In this document: positions 34,336-43,678 of the stretch, piece after piece | How positions within the stretch are numbered: the stretch's first letter is position 1 | Layout of the letters: the number at the start of each line of letters is the position of its first letter | Assembly (NCBI RefSeq): GCF_000711725.1 | Contig: NZ_JONP01000017.1 | Span: 42,657 to 106,656, forward strand | Reading direction: 5' to 3' | Length of the DNA stretch: 64,000 nucleotides | Source: Roseomonas aerilata DSM 19363 | Lineage (GTDB): Bacteria > Pseudomonadota > Alphaproteobacteria > Acetobacterales > Acetobacteraceae | Translations under genes and position numbers: made by a program | The notes under the pieces: model-generated | Databases searched by the model: none | The model's input: only the letters and a program-made list of their open reading frames with translations | Told to the model about the DNA's origin: nothing

Positions 34336-35916
34336 TCAGCCCTCCTTCACGCCCCAGAAGATCGGGAAGCCGCGCACCCGGTCCCGCAGGCTCCGCCTGG
34401 TCGCCGTCATGGCGCGATAGGCACCGACGGGGATGTAGGGCACGTCCTCCATCGCCTGGCGCTGGATCTCGGCGGCGATCCGCACCTGGGCGGAGCGGTC
34501 CTCGGCCGTTAGCCATTCCTCGCGCAGCGCCTCCAGCCGCGGGCTGGTCGGCCAGCCGAACCAAGCGTCCGGCCCGTTGCCGCGGATGGCGAAATGCACG
34601 GCGGGGTCGAGGAAATCCGTGTCGTTCACCGCCGTAGTCATGGCGGACCAGCCGCCCCGCTCTACCGGCTCCCGGCTGGCGCGGCGCTGCACCACCGTGC
34701 CCCAGTCCGAGGTCGCGTCCTCCAGGTTGAAGCCCAGCCGCCGGAACAGGTCGCCCGCCACCTGCGCGATGGCCGATGGCGCGAGGATGTCCGTCGGCGT
34801 CAGCAGGCGGAGCGGCTGCCCGGCATAGCCGGCTTCCCGCATGAGGGCCTTCGCGCGGTCGAGGCTGCGCGGCCCGAGCAGCGGCTCCAGCCCCGCTTTG
34901 CTCGCCATGGCCGAACCGCTGGTGAAGAAGCCGCATTCCACGTCGATGGCGGCGGGGTCGTCGCCGGCGATCGCCGTCATGAAGTCGCGCTGGTCGATGG
35001 CGGGCCACAGCGCCCGGCGCAGCGCCGGGTTGTCGAAGGGCGGGTGCAGGTGGTTCAGCCGCAGCACGCCCGGCTGCGGCCGCGCGCCCATCGGTTCCAC
35101 CAGGATCGCCCGGTCCCGCCGCAGAGAGGCCGCAAGCTCCGGCACCACCTGCTCGTACCAGCCGATCTCGCCGGTCCGCAGCGCCGCGGCGGCGGTCGCC
35201 GAATCCGGGATCACCAGCCACTCGATCCGGTCGAAATAGGCGACCTTCGGCCCGGCCGTCAGGCTGAGCGGCCCGCCCGGCGCCGGGGCGTAGTCCGCGT
35301 TCCGCTCGTAAACGCTGCGGCTGCCCGAGACGTACTCGTCCGCCCTGAAGCGATAGGGGCCGGAGCCGACCACTTCCCGGAACTGGACGAAGGGATCGGT
35401 CCGCGCGATCCGCTCCGGCATGATGAAGGCGACCGGCGACGTTGCCGAGGCCAGCGAGTCGATGAGGTTCGGCTGGCGCCGCTTCAGGCGGATCTGCACG
35501 CGCCGGTCGTCCAGCGCGGTCATCTCCTCGAGGTTGGCGGCCATGTACTGCCCGGCCGCGTTCCGCCGCGACCAGCGCGCGAGGCTCGCCACCGCATCCG
35601 CCGCCCGCACCGGCTCGCCGTCGTGGAAGCGCAGGCCGGGGCGCAGGGTGATGACGTAGCGTCGCCCGTCGTCCTCCACCGTGTGGCCCTCGGCCATCTG
35701 CGGGTGGGCGGTGTTGTCCTCGGCCAGCCCGTAGAGGGTGTCGTAGACCATGTAGCCGTGGTGGCGGGTGACGTTCGCCGTGGTCCAGACGGGATCGAGG
35801 CTCGTGAGATTGGCCTGCGGCACGAATTTCAGCACGCGCGCACGGCCCGTCTGCGCGGCGGCATGCAGGGGTGCCGCGAGCGCGAGGGAGGAGGCGAGAA
35901 GGCTCCGGCGGCGCAT
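34336..35916 (-). CDS. ABC transporter substrate-binding protein, peptide/nickel type (SBP_bac_5)
   Basis: A 526-residue exported binding protein. The leader has MRRRSLLASSLALAAPLHA, which can use the Tat or Sec route. The mature part has the family pattern KFVPQANLTSLDPVWTTANV and AEGHTVEDDGRRYVITLRPG (clamp region). It would bind peptides or opine-like solutes in the periplasm. No permease or ATPase gene is adjacent, so partners lie elsewhere. Confidence 0.9.
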   Translation of the reverse strand: MRRRSLLASSLALAAPLHAAAQTGRARVLKFVPQANLTSLDPVWTTANVTRHHGYMVYDTLYGLAEDNTAHPQMAEGHTVEDDGRRYVITLRPGLRFHDGEPVRAADAVASLARWSRRNAAGQYMAANLEEMTALDDRRVQIRLKRRQPNLIDSLASATSPVAFIMPERIARTDPFVQFREVVGSGPYRFRADEYVSGSRSVYERNADYAPAPGGPLSLTAGPKVAYFDRIEWLVIPDSATAAAALRTGEIGWYEQVVPELAASLRRDRAILVEPMGARPQPGVLRLNHLHPPFDNPALRRALWPAIDQRDFMTAIAGDDPAAIDVECGFFTSGSAMASKAGLEPLLGPRSLDRAKALMREAGYAGQPLRLLTPTDILAPSAIAQVAGDLFRRLGFNLEDATSDWGTVVQRRASREPVERGGWSAMTTAVNDTDFLDPAVHFAIRGNGPDAWFGWPTSPRLEALREEWLTAEDRSAQVRIAAEIQRQAMEDVPYIPVGAYRAMTATRRSLRDRVRGFPIFWGVKEG

Positions 35917-36127
35917 CGTCAGCCCTCGCCAGCGCGTGCGGGGCGGCGCGGGCGGATCATGTCAACACCATCCAGCGGGTCTCCGGCCTGGCCATCCGCA
36001 GCTTCCCTGTCGCCGTGCAGGCGGCATGCTGGGGATTGTCCTGTCATACTGTCAATCGATCCCGCGGCACGCCGCTTGCGCTGGCCTCTGCCATCCGGAA
36101 GCCGGCCCAGAAGGGTGGAGAGGTGCC

Positions 36128-36592
36128 ATGAACCCTATCGTCCCCAACACCGCGAGCCCCGAGGGGTGGGGCATGTTCGCCGGCAAGGTCTATGGCGGCA
36201 GCCGCCCCGCCGCGGATGGCGGCCCGCCCCTCTTCGGCGAGGAATCCGCGCCGATGCCCGTCACCGGCTCGTTCAGCGACCTCATGGAATCGATCAACCC
36301 GCTGCAGCACATGCCCGGGGTGGGCATGATCTACCGGGAGGCGACCGGAAATGCCGCCCCGCTCGCCGCCCGCATCCTCGTCGGCACGGCGATCGGTGGG
36401 CCGATGGGCTTCCTCGGCGGCGTGGCCTCCGCCCTGGCCGAGGTGACGGGCTTCGTGGACACCCTGCGCGCCATTGCCAACGGGCGCGACCAACCCACCG
36501 CCTACATGGCCTGGGGACAGACTGCCGACCCGCAGACTGTCGCGCGCGGCAGGGCGGCCTACGAGCAGGCGATGCGGGGAAACATGGCCTGA
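36128..36592 (+). CDS. Hypothetical protein with glycine-rich hydrophobic segment
   Basis: A 154-residue protein. The first half is soluble (SPEGWGMFAGKVYGGSRPA); residues 80-110 (ARILVGTAIGGPMGFLGGVA) form a glycine-zipper-like hydrophobic stretch. It resembles small proteins of Acetobacteraceae of unknown function. It is monocistronic and converges on the SMP-30 gene. Confidence 0.7.
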   Translation: MNPIVPNTASPEGWGMFAGKVYGGSRPAADGGPPLFGEESAPMPVTGSFSDLMESINPLQHMPGVGMIYREATGNAAPLAARILVGTAIGGPMGFLGGVASALAEVTGFVDTLRAIANGRDQPTAYMAWGQTADPQTVARGRAAYEQAMRGNMA

Positions 36593-36611
36593 TGCGGTCC
36601 TGATCCCGTTA

Positions 36612-36650
36612 AGGCCCCTGAAGAGGGCAGCGCACTCTCCGGCGCCGCAG
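36612..36650. repeat. Fragment of the dispersed intergenic repeat (3' end only)
   Basis: AGAGGGCAGCGCACTCTCC and GGCGCCGCAGGC match the final 40 bases of copies A and B. As with those copies, it stands just before the stop codon of a minus-strand gene and can form a hairpin, so it may act as a terminator between converging genes. Confidence 0.5.
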
Positions 36651-36661
36651 GCGGCGGGCCG

Positions 36662-37525
36662 CTAATCCGCGAACTGCCCCACGGGCGTGCCCGCCACGCC
36701 CACGTCCAGCGCGAGCAGCCGGCCTTCATGCGCCCCGGCTTCCTTCTGCAGGCTCGTCACGAAGAGGGTTCGCAACCCGGGCCCGCCGAAGCAGGGCATG
36801 GTCGGGGACTTGATCGGCAGTTCCACGAAGCGGTCCAGCGTGCCATCCGGCAGCCAGCGATTCAGGCGGCCGGCCGAGACGCCCGCGCTCCAGTAAGCCC
36901 CTTCGGCGTCCACCGCGCCGCCATCGGGGCGGCCAATCTCGTTGGTGGGGCGCGCCACCTCGCGCCGGTTGGCGATGGCGCCAGTCGCGGGGTCATAGTC
37001 CCAGTTCCAGATCACGGCCTGGCGGGTGCAGCTGTGCCAGAGGGTCCGCCCGTCCGGGCTCCAGGCGAGGCCGTTGGAGATGATGAGCCCTTCCGCCAGC
37101 AGCACGCATTCGCGCGCGCCCGGCGAGAGGCTCCAGAGGGCGGCGGTCGGCTTCTTCTCCGGCACGTCGTGCATGGAGCCGACGACGAAGCGGCCCTCGG
37201 GCGAGACCTTGCCGTCGTTCAGCCGGTTCTCCGGCCGGTCGGGCTCCGGCGCCGCGACGAGGTCGAGGGAGCCGTCCTCAGGGTCGAAGCGGTGGATGCC
37301 GGAGCGCAGGCCGAGCACGAGGGCGCCCGAGCGGCAAAGGCCGAGGCAGCCGACCGGCTCGGGCATCGGCCAGGTTTCGGTTTCGCCGGTCGCGGGGTCG
37401 GTGCGGTGCACGGCGGGGCGGGGGATGTCCACCCACCACAGGCGGCCGGTCCGCTCGTCCCAGACCGGGCTCTCGCCGGTGCCGGCCGCGGGGGCGATGT
37501 CGTAGACGCGGATGAAGGGGGTCAT
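36662..37525 (-). CDS. SMP-30/gluconolactonase/LRE family protein (paralogue 1)
   Basis: A 287-residue six-bladed beta-propeller. Metal ligands of the family are visible: GESPVWDERTGRLWWVDIP (Glu), ENRLNDGKVSPEG (Asn) and LIISNGLAWSPDGRTLW (Asn, Asp). It would open a sugar lactone. A second family member of different sequence is at 43679-44632. It is followed upstream by a GNAT gene on the same strand. Confidence 0.92.
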   Translation of the reverse strand: MTPFIRVYDIAPAAGTGESPVWDERTGRLWWVDIPRPAVHRTDPATGETETWPMPEPVGCLGLCRSGALVLGLRSGIHRFDPEDGSLDLVAAPEPDRPENRLNDGKVSPEGRFVVGSMHDVPEKKPTAALWSLSPGARECVLLAEGLIISNGLAWSPDGRTLWHSCTRQAVIWNWDYDPATGAIANRREVARPTNEIGRPDGGAVDAEGAYWSAGVSAGRLNRWLPDGTLDRFVELPIKSPTMPCFGGPGLRTLFVTSLQKEAGAHEGRLLALDVGVAGTPVGQFAD

Positions 37526-37539
37526 GGGTCTGCGCCTCG

Positions 37540-37824
37540 CTACACGGACTCGGCCAGGAGGTCCTGGTCCTCGGGATGGCGCGCGATATAGGCCGCGACG
37601 AAGGAGCAACTGGGGATGACGCGGATGCCCTCGGCCCGGATGCGATCGAGTGTGCCGCGCACGAGGCGCGACCCGACGCCCTGTCCGGAGAGGGCGTCCG
37701 GCACCTCGGTGTGGATGAGCGTGATCCGTCCGCCCTCGCGGCGATAGACGATGCGGGCGAGCGCCTCGCCGACCTGCATCTCGAACTGGCCGCGCTCGCG
37801 GTTGTCGGTGACTTCGCCCTGCAT
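37540..37824 (-). CDS. YidJ/YjdJ-type small GNAT acetyltransferase-like protein
   Basis: A 94-residue protein of the small Gcn5-related fold (COG2388): ALARIVYRREGGRITLIHTE, then VPDALSGQGVGSRLVRGTL with the acetyl-CoA loop Q-G-V-G-S, and a conserved SCSFVAAYIARHPE. Members have been linked to acyl-CoA binding; the acceptor is unknown. It lies 14 bases before the SMP-30 gene in the direction of transcription. Confidence 0.9.
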   Translation of the reverse strand: MQGEVTDNRERGQFEMQVGEALARIVYRREGGRITLIHTEVPDALSGQGVGSRLVRGTLDRIRAEGIRVIPSCSFVAAYIARHPEDQDLLAESV

Positions 37825-37901
37825 TCCACCCCTCCATCGCCCGCGCCGGGCCCGTTCCTGAACGCCCGGGATCCGCGGTCGTTGGGGCCGGGTGGGCGGC
37901 C

Positions 37902-38993
37902 TCAGCCCTTCTCGACGATGAAGCCGATGGAAGTCGCGACAAGGCCCATGATGGACAGCCTGAGATGCGGCGCCTCGGGGATCGCCAGCGGGCTGGCATT
38001 GCCGGGATAGGGCGGCAGGTCCACGAAGCCGTCGAGGATGCCCGTGCCGGTGCCGAAATCCATCGGCAGCATCCGGTGGCCGGCGAGCGAGAGGCGCGCC
38101 TCCAGCTCCGCCATGTGGCGCCGCTGGAAGAGAACGGTGGCGCCCTCCTCGATGGTCGGGCCCTCGGGGTTCACGTTGAATTCGGTGGTGTGGACCGCGA
38201 CGCCGCCCGGCCGGAGGCAGCGCATCGCCTCCACCACGAAGTCGAGGCCCTGCTTGATCGAGCCGCAATGCTCCAGCGAGCAGACGGACCAGACGAAGTC
38301 GAAGCCCCCGTGCAGGTCCGCGGGAATGTGGTTCATGTCCACCGGACGCAACGAGACCTTGCTGTTGAAGCTATCCAGATCGATGAGGCCCGGCTTGAAG
38401 ATGGTCTCCATCCGCCCGCCGTGCTGGTCGGCCTTGATCCAGTTCTGCGCGCGCATGTCCTCGGCGTCGAGGTCGGTGGCCACCACCTCCACGCCGCGCT
38501 TCGCGAGGAAGCTCGGCAGCCATTCAGCGCCCACCGCGAAGCCGAGGCCGCGCTTGCCCGGCGCCAGCATGCCGCGCTCGTGCAGGACCTGCAGGGCGTA
38601 GCAGTCCTCCCAGACCTTGCGGTGATACATCGGCACGAAGCCGATCTGGCCGCACCAGTGGCGGAGCCAGTGGCTCTCGATGTCCTCCTGCCGGCAGAGG
38701 CGGCCGCCGAAGCCCATGTGCACGGGCTCGGGCGGAAGGGGGGCCTGCCGGCCGGCCAGCCCGGCCTCGTAGAACCCGGCCGCGATGGCGGAACCCATCA
38801 CCTTCGTGTTCCAGGCCGCCAGCTCGGCGTTCCGGGCGACCGCGCCGGAGGAGACCTCCAAGGACTGGATTTTCCCGAGGAGGCCGCCCGGGCCGAGGCC
38901 GCGGGCGATCGAGCGGAGGCGACGGAGCAAGGGGCTGATGTTCCTGTCCTGGACGGGAATGTCTGTTCGGTCAGGAATTAACAAATGCGCCAC
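37902..38993 (-). CDS. Class I SAM-dependent methyltransferase
   Basis: A 363-residue protein. A Rossmann-type methyltransferase core is at about 150-290: GKRGLGFAVGAEWLPSFLAK (motif I variant), VVATDLDAEDM (acidic loop), FDFVWSVCSLEHCGSI and LRPGGVAVHTTEF. The order matches methyltransferases of surface polysaccharide and lipid pathways, but the substrate is open. The N-terminal 120 residues are unassigned. It is monocistronic. Confidence 0.85.
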   Translation of the reverse strand: MAHLLIPDRTDIPVQDRNISPLLRRLRSIARGLGPGGLLGKIQSLEVSSGAVARNAELAAWNTKVMGSAIAAGFYEAGLAGRQAPLPPEPVHMGFGGRLCRQEDIESHWLRHWCGQIGFVPMYHRKVWEDCYALQVLHERGMLAPGKRGLGFAVGAEWLPSFLAKRGVEVVATDLDAEDMRAQNWIKADQHGGRMETIFKPGLIDLDSFNSKVSLRPVDMNHIPADLHGGFDFVWSVCSLEHCGSIKQGLDFVVEAMRCLRPGGVAVHTTEFNVNPEGPTIEEGATVLFQRRHMAELEARLSLAGHRMLPMDFGTGTGILDGFVDLPPYPGNASPLAIPEAPHLRLSIMGLVATSIGFIVEKG

Positions 38994-39060
38994 CTGCCCG
39001 GAAGGGTTCGCAGGGGAATGGCCGGCGGGCGTTCCCCATCGGCCACGCCTCGCGCGGCGG

Positions 39061-40056
39061 TCAGCTGTCCAGGCGGATGCCCAGCTCGCGGATCAGCGGG
39101 CGCCACTCCGCGTTCTCCCGCGCGACGAAGGCGGCGAAATCGGCGGGGGAGAAGTTCGCGCGCTCGATGCCGAGGGTGGTGAAGCGGGCCTGCACCTCGT
39201 CCGAGCCGATCGCGCGGGCGAGCTCGGCCGAGAGGCGCGAGACGACCGGCGCGGGCGTTCCGGTCGGCACGCAGATGCCCTGCCAGCCATAGGCAATGGC
39301 GTTGGCAAAGCCGAGTTCCCGCGCGGTGGGCACGGCGGCGCTGGTGGGGGAGCGTGCCTCGCTCAGCACGCAGAGGGCGCGGACGCGCCCGTCGGCGATA
39401 AAGGCGGTGCCCGTCGCGCAGTCGATCACCACGCTGTCCACCGTGCCGGCCAGCAGGTCCTGCATCGCGGCCGGGCCGCCGCGATAGGGCACGTGGGTGG
39501 CGTCGAAACCGGCGCGGCGCTTGAACATCTCCATCGCCAGGTGGTGCGGCGAAGCGACGGCCGGGGTGCCGTAGGTCGGCACCTTGGACTTGGCTGCGGC
39601 GATGTAGCCGGCCAAGTCCTTGATCGGGCTGTCCGCCTTCACCACGAGGAAGAGCGGGAAGCGCCCGATGAAGCCGACGCCCGCAAGGTCCTTGTCCGGG
39701 TCGTAGGGCAGGCGGGCATAGAGGGCGGGGTTATAGACGAGGATGCCGTTATCGACGTGCAGCAGCGTGTTGCCATCCGGCGCGCTGCGGGCCACCGCCT
39801 CGCTCGCCACCACGGCGCCGCCGCCGGGGCGGTTCTCCACCACCACGTTCTGTCCGAGCCGCGGGCCCATCTGCCCCGCGATCATCCGCCCGAAAAGGTC
39901 CGAGGCGCCGCCGGGCGGGTAGCCAATGATCAGCCGCAGCGGCCGGTCGGGCCAGTTGCCCTGGGCCTGTACGAGGGACGGGGCGAGGGAGGCGGCGCCG
40001 AGGCCCAGGGCCCCGCGCGCGAGGCTCCGCCGTGTCAGGGTGGGGCGCGTCAGCAT
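39061..40056 (-). CDS. Bug-family tripartite tricarboxylate transporter binding protein (copy 1)
   Basis: A 331-residue exported binding protein with a twin-arginine leader (LTRRSLARGALGLGAASLAP). Family motifs are PLRLIIGYPPGGASDLFGR and NVVVENRPGGGAVVASEAVA. It binds a small carboxylic acid for a TctAB permease. No tctAB genes are adjacent, which is common in this group. The AEC transporter gene ends 116 bases upstream of its start. Confidence 0.94.
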   Translation of the reverse strand: MLTRPTLTRRSLARGALGLGAASLAPSLVQAQGNWPDRPLRLIIGYPPGGASDLFGRMIAGQMGPRLGQNVVVENRPGGGAVVASEAVARSAPDGNTLLHVDNGILVYNPALYARLPYDPDKDLAGVGFIGRFPLFLVVKADSPIKDLAGYIAAAKSKVPTYGTPAVASPHHLAMEMFKRRAGFDATHVPYRGGPAAMQDLLAGTVDSVVIDCATGTAFIADGRVRALCVLSEARSPTSAAVPTARELGFANAIAYGWQGICVPTGTPAPVVSRLSAELARAIGSDEVQARFTTLGIERANFSPADFAAFVARENAEWRPLIRELGIRLDS

Positions 40057-40171
40057 GGAACGTGATCCCGTCAGGGTGAGGTTGACGCCATCATGAGGCA
40101 GGGACCTTGCCCCGCCAATCGCAACGAGCGCGCGATCTCGCCCCCCGAGGCGCGATCCGCCTGCCGGTGCG

Positions 40172-41098
40172 TCAGGTCAGGGGCAGGATTGCCCAGAGAA
40201 TGGCCAGCCAGAGCGGCAGCGTGGCCACGGCGACCACGTGCTGGAGCGTGGTCATGGCCGCCATGAGGGGCGCGTCACCGCCCATCATCCGGGCCATGAC
40301 ATAGGCGGTGGTGGCGGTCGGCTGGGCCATGAAGACGGTCGCAATGGTCGCCGGCAGCGGCTCCAGCCCGAAGGCGAGGCTGAGGGCGAGCGTCATCGCG
40401 GGCATAACAAGCAGCTTCCAGGCCGTCGTGGCGCCCTGCAAGGCCAGGCGGTCCCGCATGGCCTCCGCCCCCAGGGCGGCGCCCACCGCGAGCAGGCCGA
40501 GCGAGACCGAGGCCTGCCCGAGGGTGCGGGCGAGCGGTCCCAGGCCCGGCGGCAGCCCGCCGAGGGCGGCGAGCACGAAGCCGGCGGCGCAGCCGATGAT
40601 CAACGGGTTGAGCGCCACCTGCCGCAGCAGCGCCGCCGGGCGCGGCCGCCTCCCGCCGCCCATGGCGAAGGCGGGGGTGATGATGAGCTGCACGCAGGGC
40701 ACGATCAGCCCCACCGTGACCGCGGCCAGCGCCGTGCCGGGCGCACCGAAGACCGCGCCGGTGATGGCGAAGCCGAGCAGGTTGTTGAAGCGGATGCCCC
40801 CCTGGAGCACCGAGGTCGCGGCCGGGTGCGCCTGCCCGAAGCCGCGCGCCATGAGAAGCGAGGCGGCGGCACCGAGGAGGAGCGCGATCCAGAGCGCCGC
40901 CGCCATTCCCCCAATCGGCAAGGTGCCGAGATTCACCGAGGAGAGGGAGGAGGCGAGGAGGCAGGGCAGGAGCACCCAGAAGACGAGCCGCTCGATCCCC
41001 GCCCAGACCGCATCCTCCCGCAGCAGGCGGCGCTTGAGGAAGGCGCCGAGCGCGATCAGTCCGAAGGCCGGCAGGAAGGCGTCGAGCCAGGGGGTCAT
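40172..41098 (-). CDS. AEC-family (auxin efflux carrier-like) transporter
   Basis: A 308-residue membrane protein with about ten helices in two inverted halves. Typical features are AFLPAFGLIALGAFLKRRLL at the start, GGIRFNNLLGFAITGAVFG in the middle and MAQPTATTAYVMARMMGG near the end. Bacterial members move organic acids such as malate. It follows the GST gene on the same strand with a gap of 6 bases, so the two may be co-transcribed. Confidence 0.9.
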   Translation of the reverse strand: MTPWLDAFLPAFGLIALGAFLKRRLLREDAVWAGIERLVFWVLLPCLLASSLSSVNLGTLPIGGMAAALWIALLLGAAASLLMARGFGQAHPAATSVLQGGIRFNNLLGFAITGAVFGAPGTALAAVTVGLIVPCVQLIITPAFAMGGGRRPRPAALLRQVALNPLIIGCAAGFVLAALGGLPPGLGPLARTLGQASVSLGLLAVGAALGAEAMRDRLALQGATTAWKLLVMPAMTLALSLAFGLEPLPATIATVFMAQPTATTAYVMARMMGGDAPLMAAMTTLQHVVAVATLPLWLAILWAILPLT

Positions 41099-41104
41099 GG
41101 CGGA

Positions 41105-41803
41105 CTAGCCGTCATCCCTGGCCGGCGTGTCGCGGGCGAGGCCGCCGAAGGCATCCAGCAGCCGGCCGCGCCAGGCGTAAACGGGGTCGTCGGGCGTGAG
41201 CAGCGGGAAGGCGGAGACGCAGCGCGCCCACTGGAGCGGCCCGAAGGCGATGTAGTCCGCCGCCCCCGCCGTGGGGCCGGAGAGCCAGGGCCGCTCGCGC
41301 AGCACCATCCGGAGTGGGTGGAGGTCGCGGCGGAAGGCCTCCACGTCACGGTCGCGATTCGCGGTTACCTCGGCCAGGGGTTTACCGAAGCGGGCTTCCC
41401 GCGTGCGGATGAAATAGGCGGCGTCCTCGGGCGCGAGCTGCGCAGGGATGTCGGAGACCACGATCCTCGCGATGGCCGGTGCCATGACCGCGTCGGACCA
41501 GGTGTTGACGAAGCGCGAGAGCGCCCGCCCACCCTCTCCGCCGAAGAGGCTGGGGGCGCCCGGCCAGTTGTCCTCGAGGTATTCGAGGATGGTCCAGCTC
41601 TCCGACACCGCTCGGTCGCCGTGGCGGAGCACCGGCACCTTGTCCGTCCCGGCGTCGGCGATGGCGGCCTTGTCGGTGAAGCGCCAGGGCACCGCCTCAT
41701 GCGCGATCCCCTTATGGGCGAGCGCCATCCGGACGCGCCAGCAATAGGGCGAGAAGCGGTGCGACGGGTCGGCGCCGCAGAGGTCGTGGAGGATCACGGG
41801 CAT
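41105..41803 (-). CDS. Glutathione S-transferase family protein
   Basis: A 232-residue protein: thioredoxin-like N-domain with HRFSPYCWRVRMALAHKGI (redox cysteine), VPVLRHGDRAVSESWTILEY (glutathione binding), and a helical C-domain. The SPYC motif is that of the beta/omega-like bacterial GSTs. ATG 41803 is fixed by family length. Six bases separate it from the AEC transporter gene. It is divergent from glpK. Confidence 0.9.
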   Translation of the reverse strand: MPVILHDLCGADPSHRFSPYCWRVRMALAHKGIAHEAVPWRFTDKAAIADAGTDKVPVLRHGDRAVSESWTILEYLEDNWPGAPSLFGGEGGRALSRFVNTWSDAVMAPAIARIVVSDIPAQLAPEDAAYFIRTREARFGKPLAEVTANRDRDVEAFRRDLHPLRMVLRERPWLSGPTAGAADYIAFGPLQWARCVSAFPLLTPDDPVYAWRGRLLDAFGGLARDTPARDDG

Positions 41804-41842
41804 GGCGCTATGCTGCCTCCGGAAACATGAGGGGGGAAGCGC

Positions 41843-43336
41843 ATGGCGGCAGATGCCTTGCTGGCGCTCGATCAGGGCACGACATCGACGCGGGCGATCC
41901 TTTTCGACGCCGCCCTGCACCCGCGCGCCACGCACCAGGTGGAACTGCCGCAGCACTTCCCGAGCCCGGGCTGGGTGGAGCACGCGCCGGAGGACCTCGT
42001 CGCCCATTCCATCGCCTGCCTGCGCGGGGCGCTGGAGCGGGGCGGGGTGGCCGAGAATCGGGTGGCGGGGATCGGCATCACCAACCAGCGCGAGACCACG
42101 CTCGTCTGGGACCGGCAGACGGGCCGCACCGTGCATCGCGCCATCGTCTGGCAGGACCGCCGCAGCGCCGGCATCTGCGAGCGCCTGCGCGCTGAGGGGA
42201 TCGAGGCACTGCTGACCGAGCGCACGGGCCTCCTCGCCGATCCCTATTTCTCGGCGACGAAGCTCATGTGGCTGCTCGCCGAGATCCCCGACCTGCACGC
42301 CCGCGCGACGCGCGGCGAACTCGCCTTCGGCACCGTGGACAGCTTCCTGCTGTGGCACCTGACCGGCGGGCGGGTGCACGCGACGGATGCGACCAATGCC
42401 GCGCGCACGATGCTCTACGACATCCGCCGGGGGGACTGGGACGACGACATCCTGCGCGCCCTCGGCATCCCCCGCGCCCTGCTGCCGGAGGTGAGGGACT
42501 GCGCCTCGGAATTCGGCACGACCGATCCCTCCGTGCTCGGTGCCGCCGTGCCTATCCGCGGCATCGCGGGGGACCAGCAGGCCGCCACCCTCGGCCAAGC
42601 CTGCTTCTCACCGGGCATGGTGAAATCCACCTACGGCACCGGCTGTTTCATGCTGCTGAACACAGGGGAGAGGGCGGTGCGCTCCTCCCACCGGTTGCTG
42701 ACCACGGTCGCCTGGCAGATCGCCGGGCGGCGGACTTATGCGCTTGAAGGAGCGATCTTCGTCGCTGGTGCCGCGGTGCAGTGGCTGCGCGACGGCCTCG
42801 GCATCATCCGCACGGCGGCCGAGGCGGGCGAGCTGGCCTCACGGGCCGATCCCGATTCAGGCGTGATCATGGTGCCCGCCTTCACCGGCCTCGGTGCCCC
42901 GCACTGGGATGCGGAGGCGCGCGGCGCTATCCTCGGCCTCACGCGCGGAGCCGGGGCCGCCGAGATCGCGCGCGCGGCGCTGGAGAGCGTGGCCTGGCAG
43001 ACGCGCGACCTGCTGGACGCCATGCGCGCTGACTGGCCCGATACCGGCGGCACGGTGCTGCGCGTGGATGGTGGGATGACCGCCAGCGACTGGACCATGC
43101 GGTTCCTGGCCGACGCGCTGCAATGTCCGGTGGAGGTTCCGGCGGTCGCCGAAACGACGGCACTCGGAGCCGCCTACCTTGCCGGCCTCCAGGCGGGGCT
43201 CTGCCCGGCCCCGGAGGAGGACGCCACCCACTGGCGGCGGCGTGTCCTCTTCGAACCGGCAATGCCCGCGCCGGAAGCCGCACGCCGGCACGCGGCCTGG
43301 AAGGTGGCGGTGGGGCGGGTGACGGGGCCGAGGTGA
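41843..43336 (+). CDS. glpK: Glycerol kinase
   Basis: A 497-residue FGGY kinase: [16 protein letters not shown] at the N-terminus, [40 protein letters not shown] (ATP site), and the C-terminal FGGY signature region with [18 protein letters not shown]. It phosphorylates glycerol at sn-3. No glpF or glpD is adjacent. GGGGGGAAG stands before ATG 41843. The dispersed repeat follows the stop. Confidence 0.96.
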   Translation: MAADALLALDQGTTSTRAILFDAALHPRATHQVELPQHFPSPGWVEHAPEDLVAHSIACLRGALERGGVAENRVAGIGITNQRETTLVWDRQTGRTVHRAIVWQDRRSAGICERLRAEGIEALLTERTGLLADPYFSATKLMWLLAEIPDLHARATRGELAFGTVDSFLLWHLTGGRVHATDATNAARTMLYDIRRGDWDDDILRALGIPRALLPEVRDCASEFGTTDPSVLGAAVPIRGIAGDQQAATLGQACFSPGMVKSTYGTGCFMLLNTGERAVRSSHRLLTTVAWQIAGRRTYALEGAIFVAGAAVQWLRDGLGIIRTAAEAGELASRADPDSGVIMVPAFTGLGAPHWDAEARGAILGLTRGAGAAEIARAALESVAWQTRDLLDAMRADWPDTGGTVLRVDGGMTASDWTMRFLADALQCPVEVPAVAETTALGAAYLAGLQAGLCPAPEEDATHWRRRVLFEPAMPAPEAARRHAAWKVAVGRVTGPR

Positions 43337-43390
43337 CCCTCGGGGCTGTATGCCGGAAGGGCTTTGTTCTGATCCGGTTTCGTGGGTAAT

Positions 43391-43650
43391 TCCGGGGAGA
43401 GGAAGAAGGAATTCTTCCTCCCCCCGGGCCCCTCACCATCATCTTTTTCTTCAGGTTTAAAGAATTGCGCGGGCCGTGGGCTCGAGGCGACTACACGGAC
43501 AGGAAGGGCGCTAGGGAACAGAACTGGCCCCTGATCACCGCATCCGCGCCAGCCAGATGGGAATCCAAGGGCCTCAGGCCCTTGGCGGGGCGGGATGAAC
43601 GCTGCGCGTTCACCCGGGAGGTCCGGAGAGGGCAGAGGCCTCTCCGGGGG
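43391..43650. repeat. Dispersed intergenic repeat, copy B
   Basis: About 260 bases matching 30204-30474 in the same orientation. The interior contains the palindrome AAGGGCCTCAGGCCCTT (43567-43583), degraded in copy A. The end forms a hairpin GGAGAGG-GCAGA-GGCCTCTCC. It fills the space between glpK and the converging SMP-30 gene. Confidence 0.8.
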
Positions 43651-43678
43651 CGCCAGGCACCCGCAGGCCAGGATCGGC

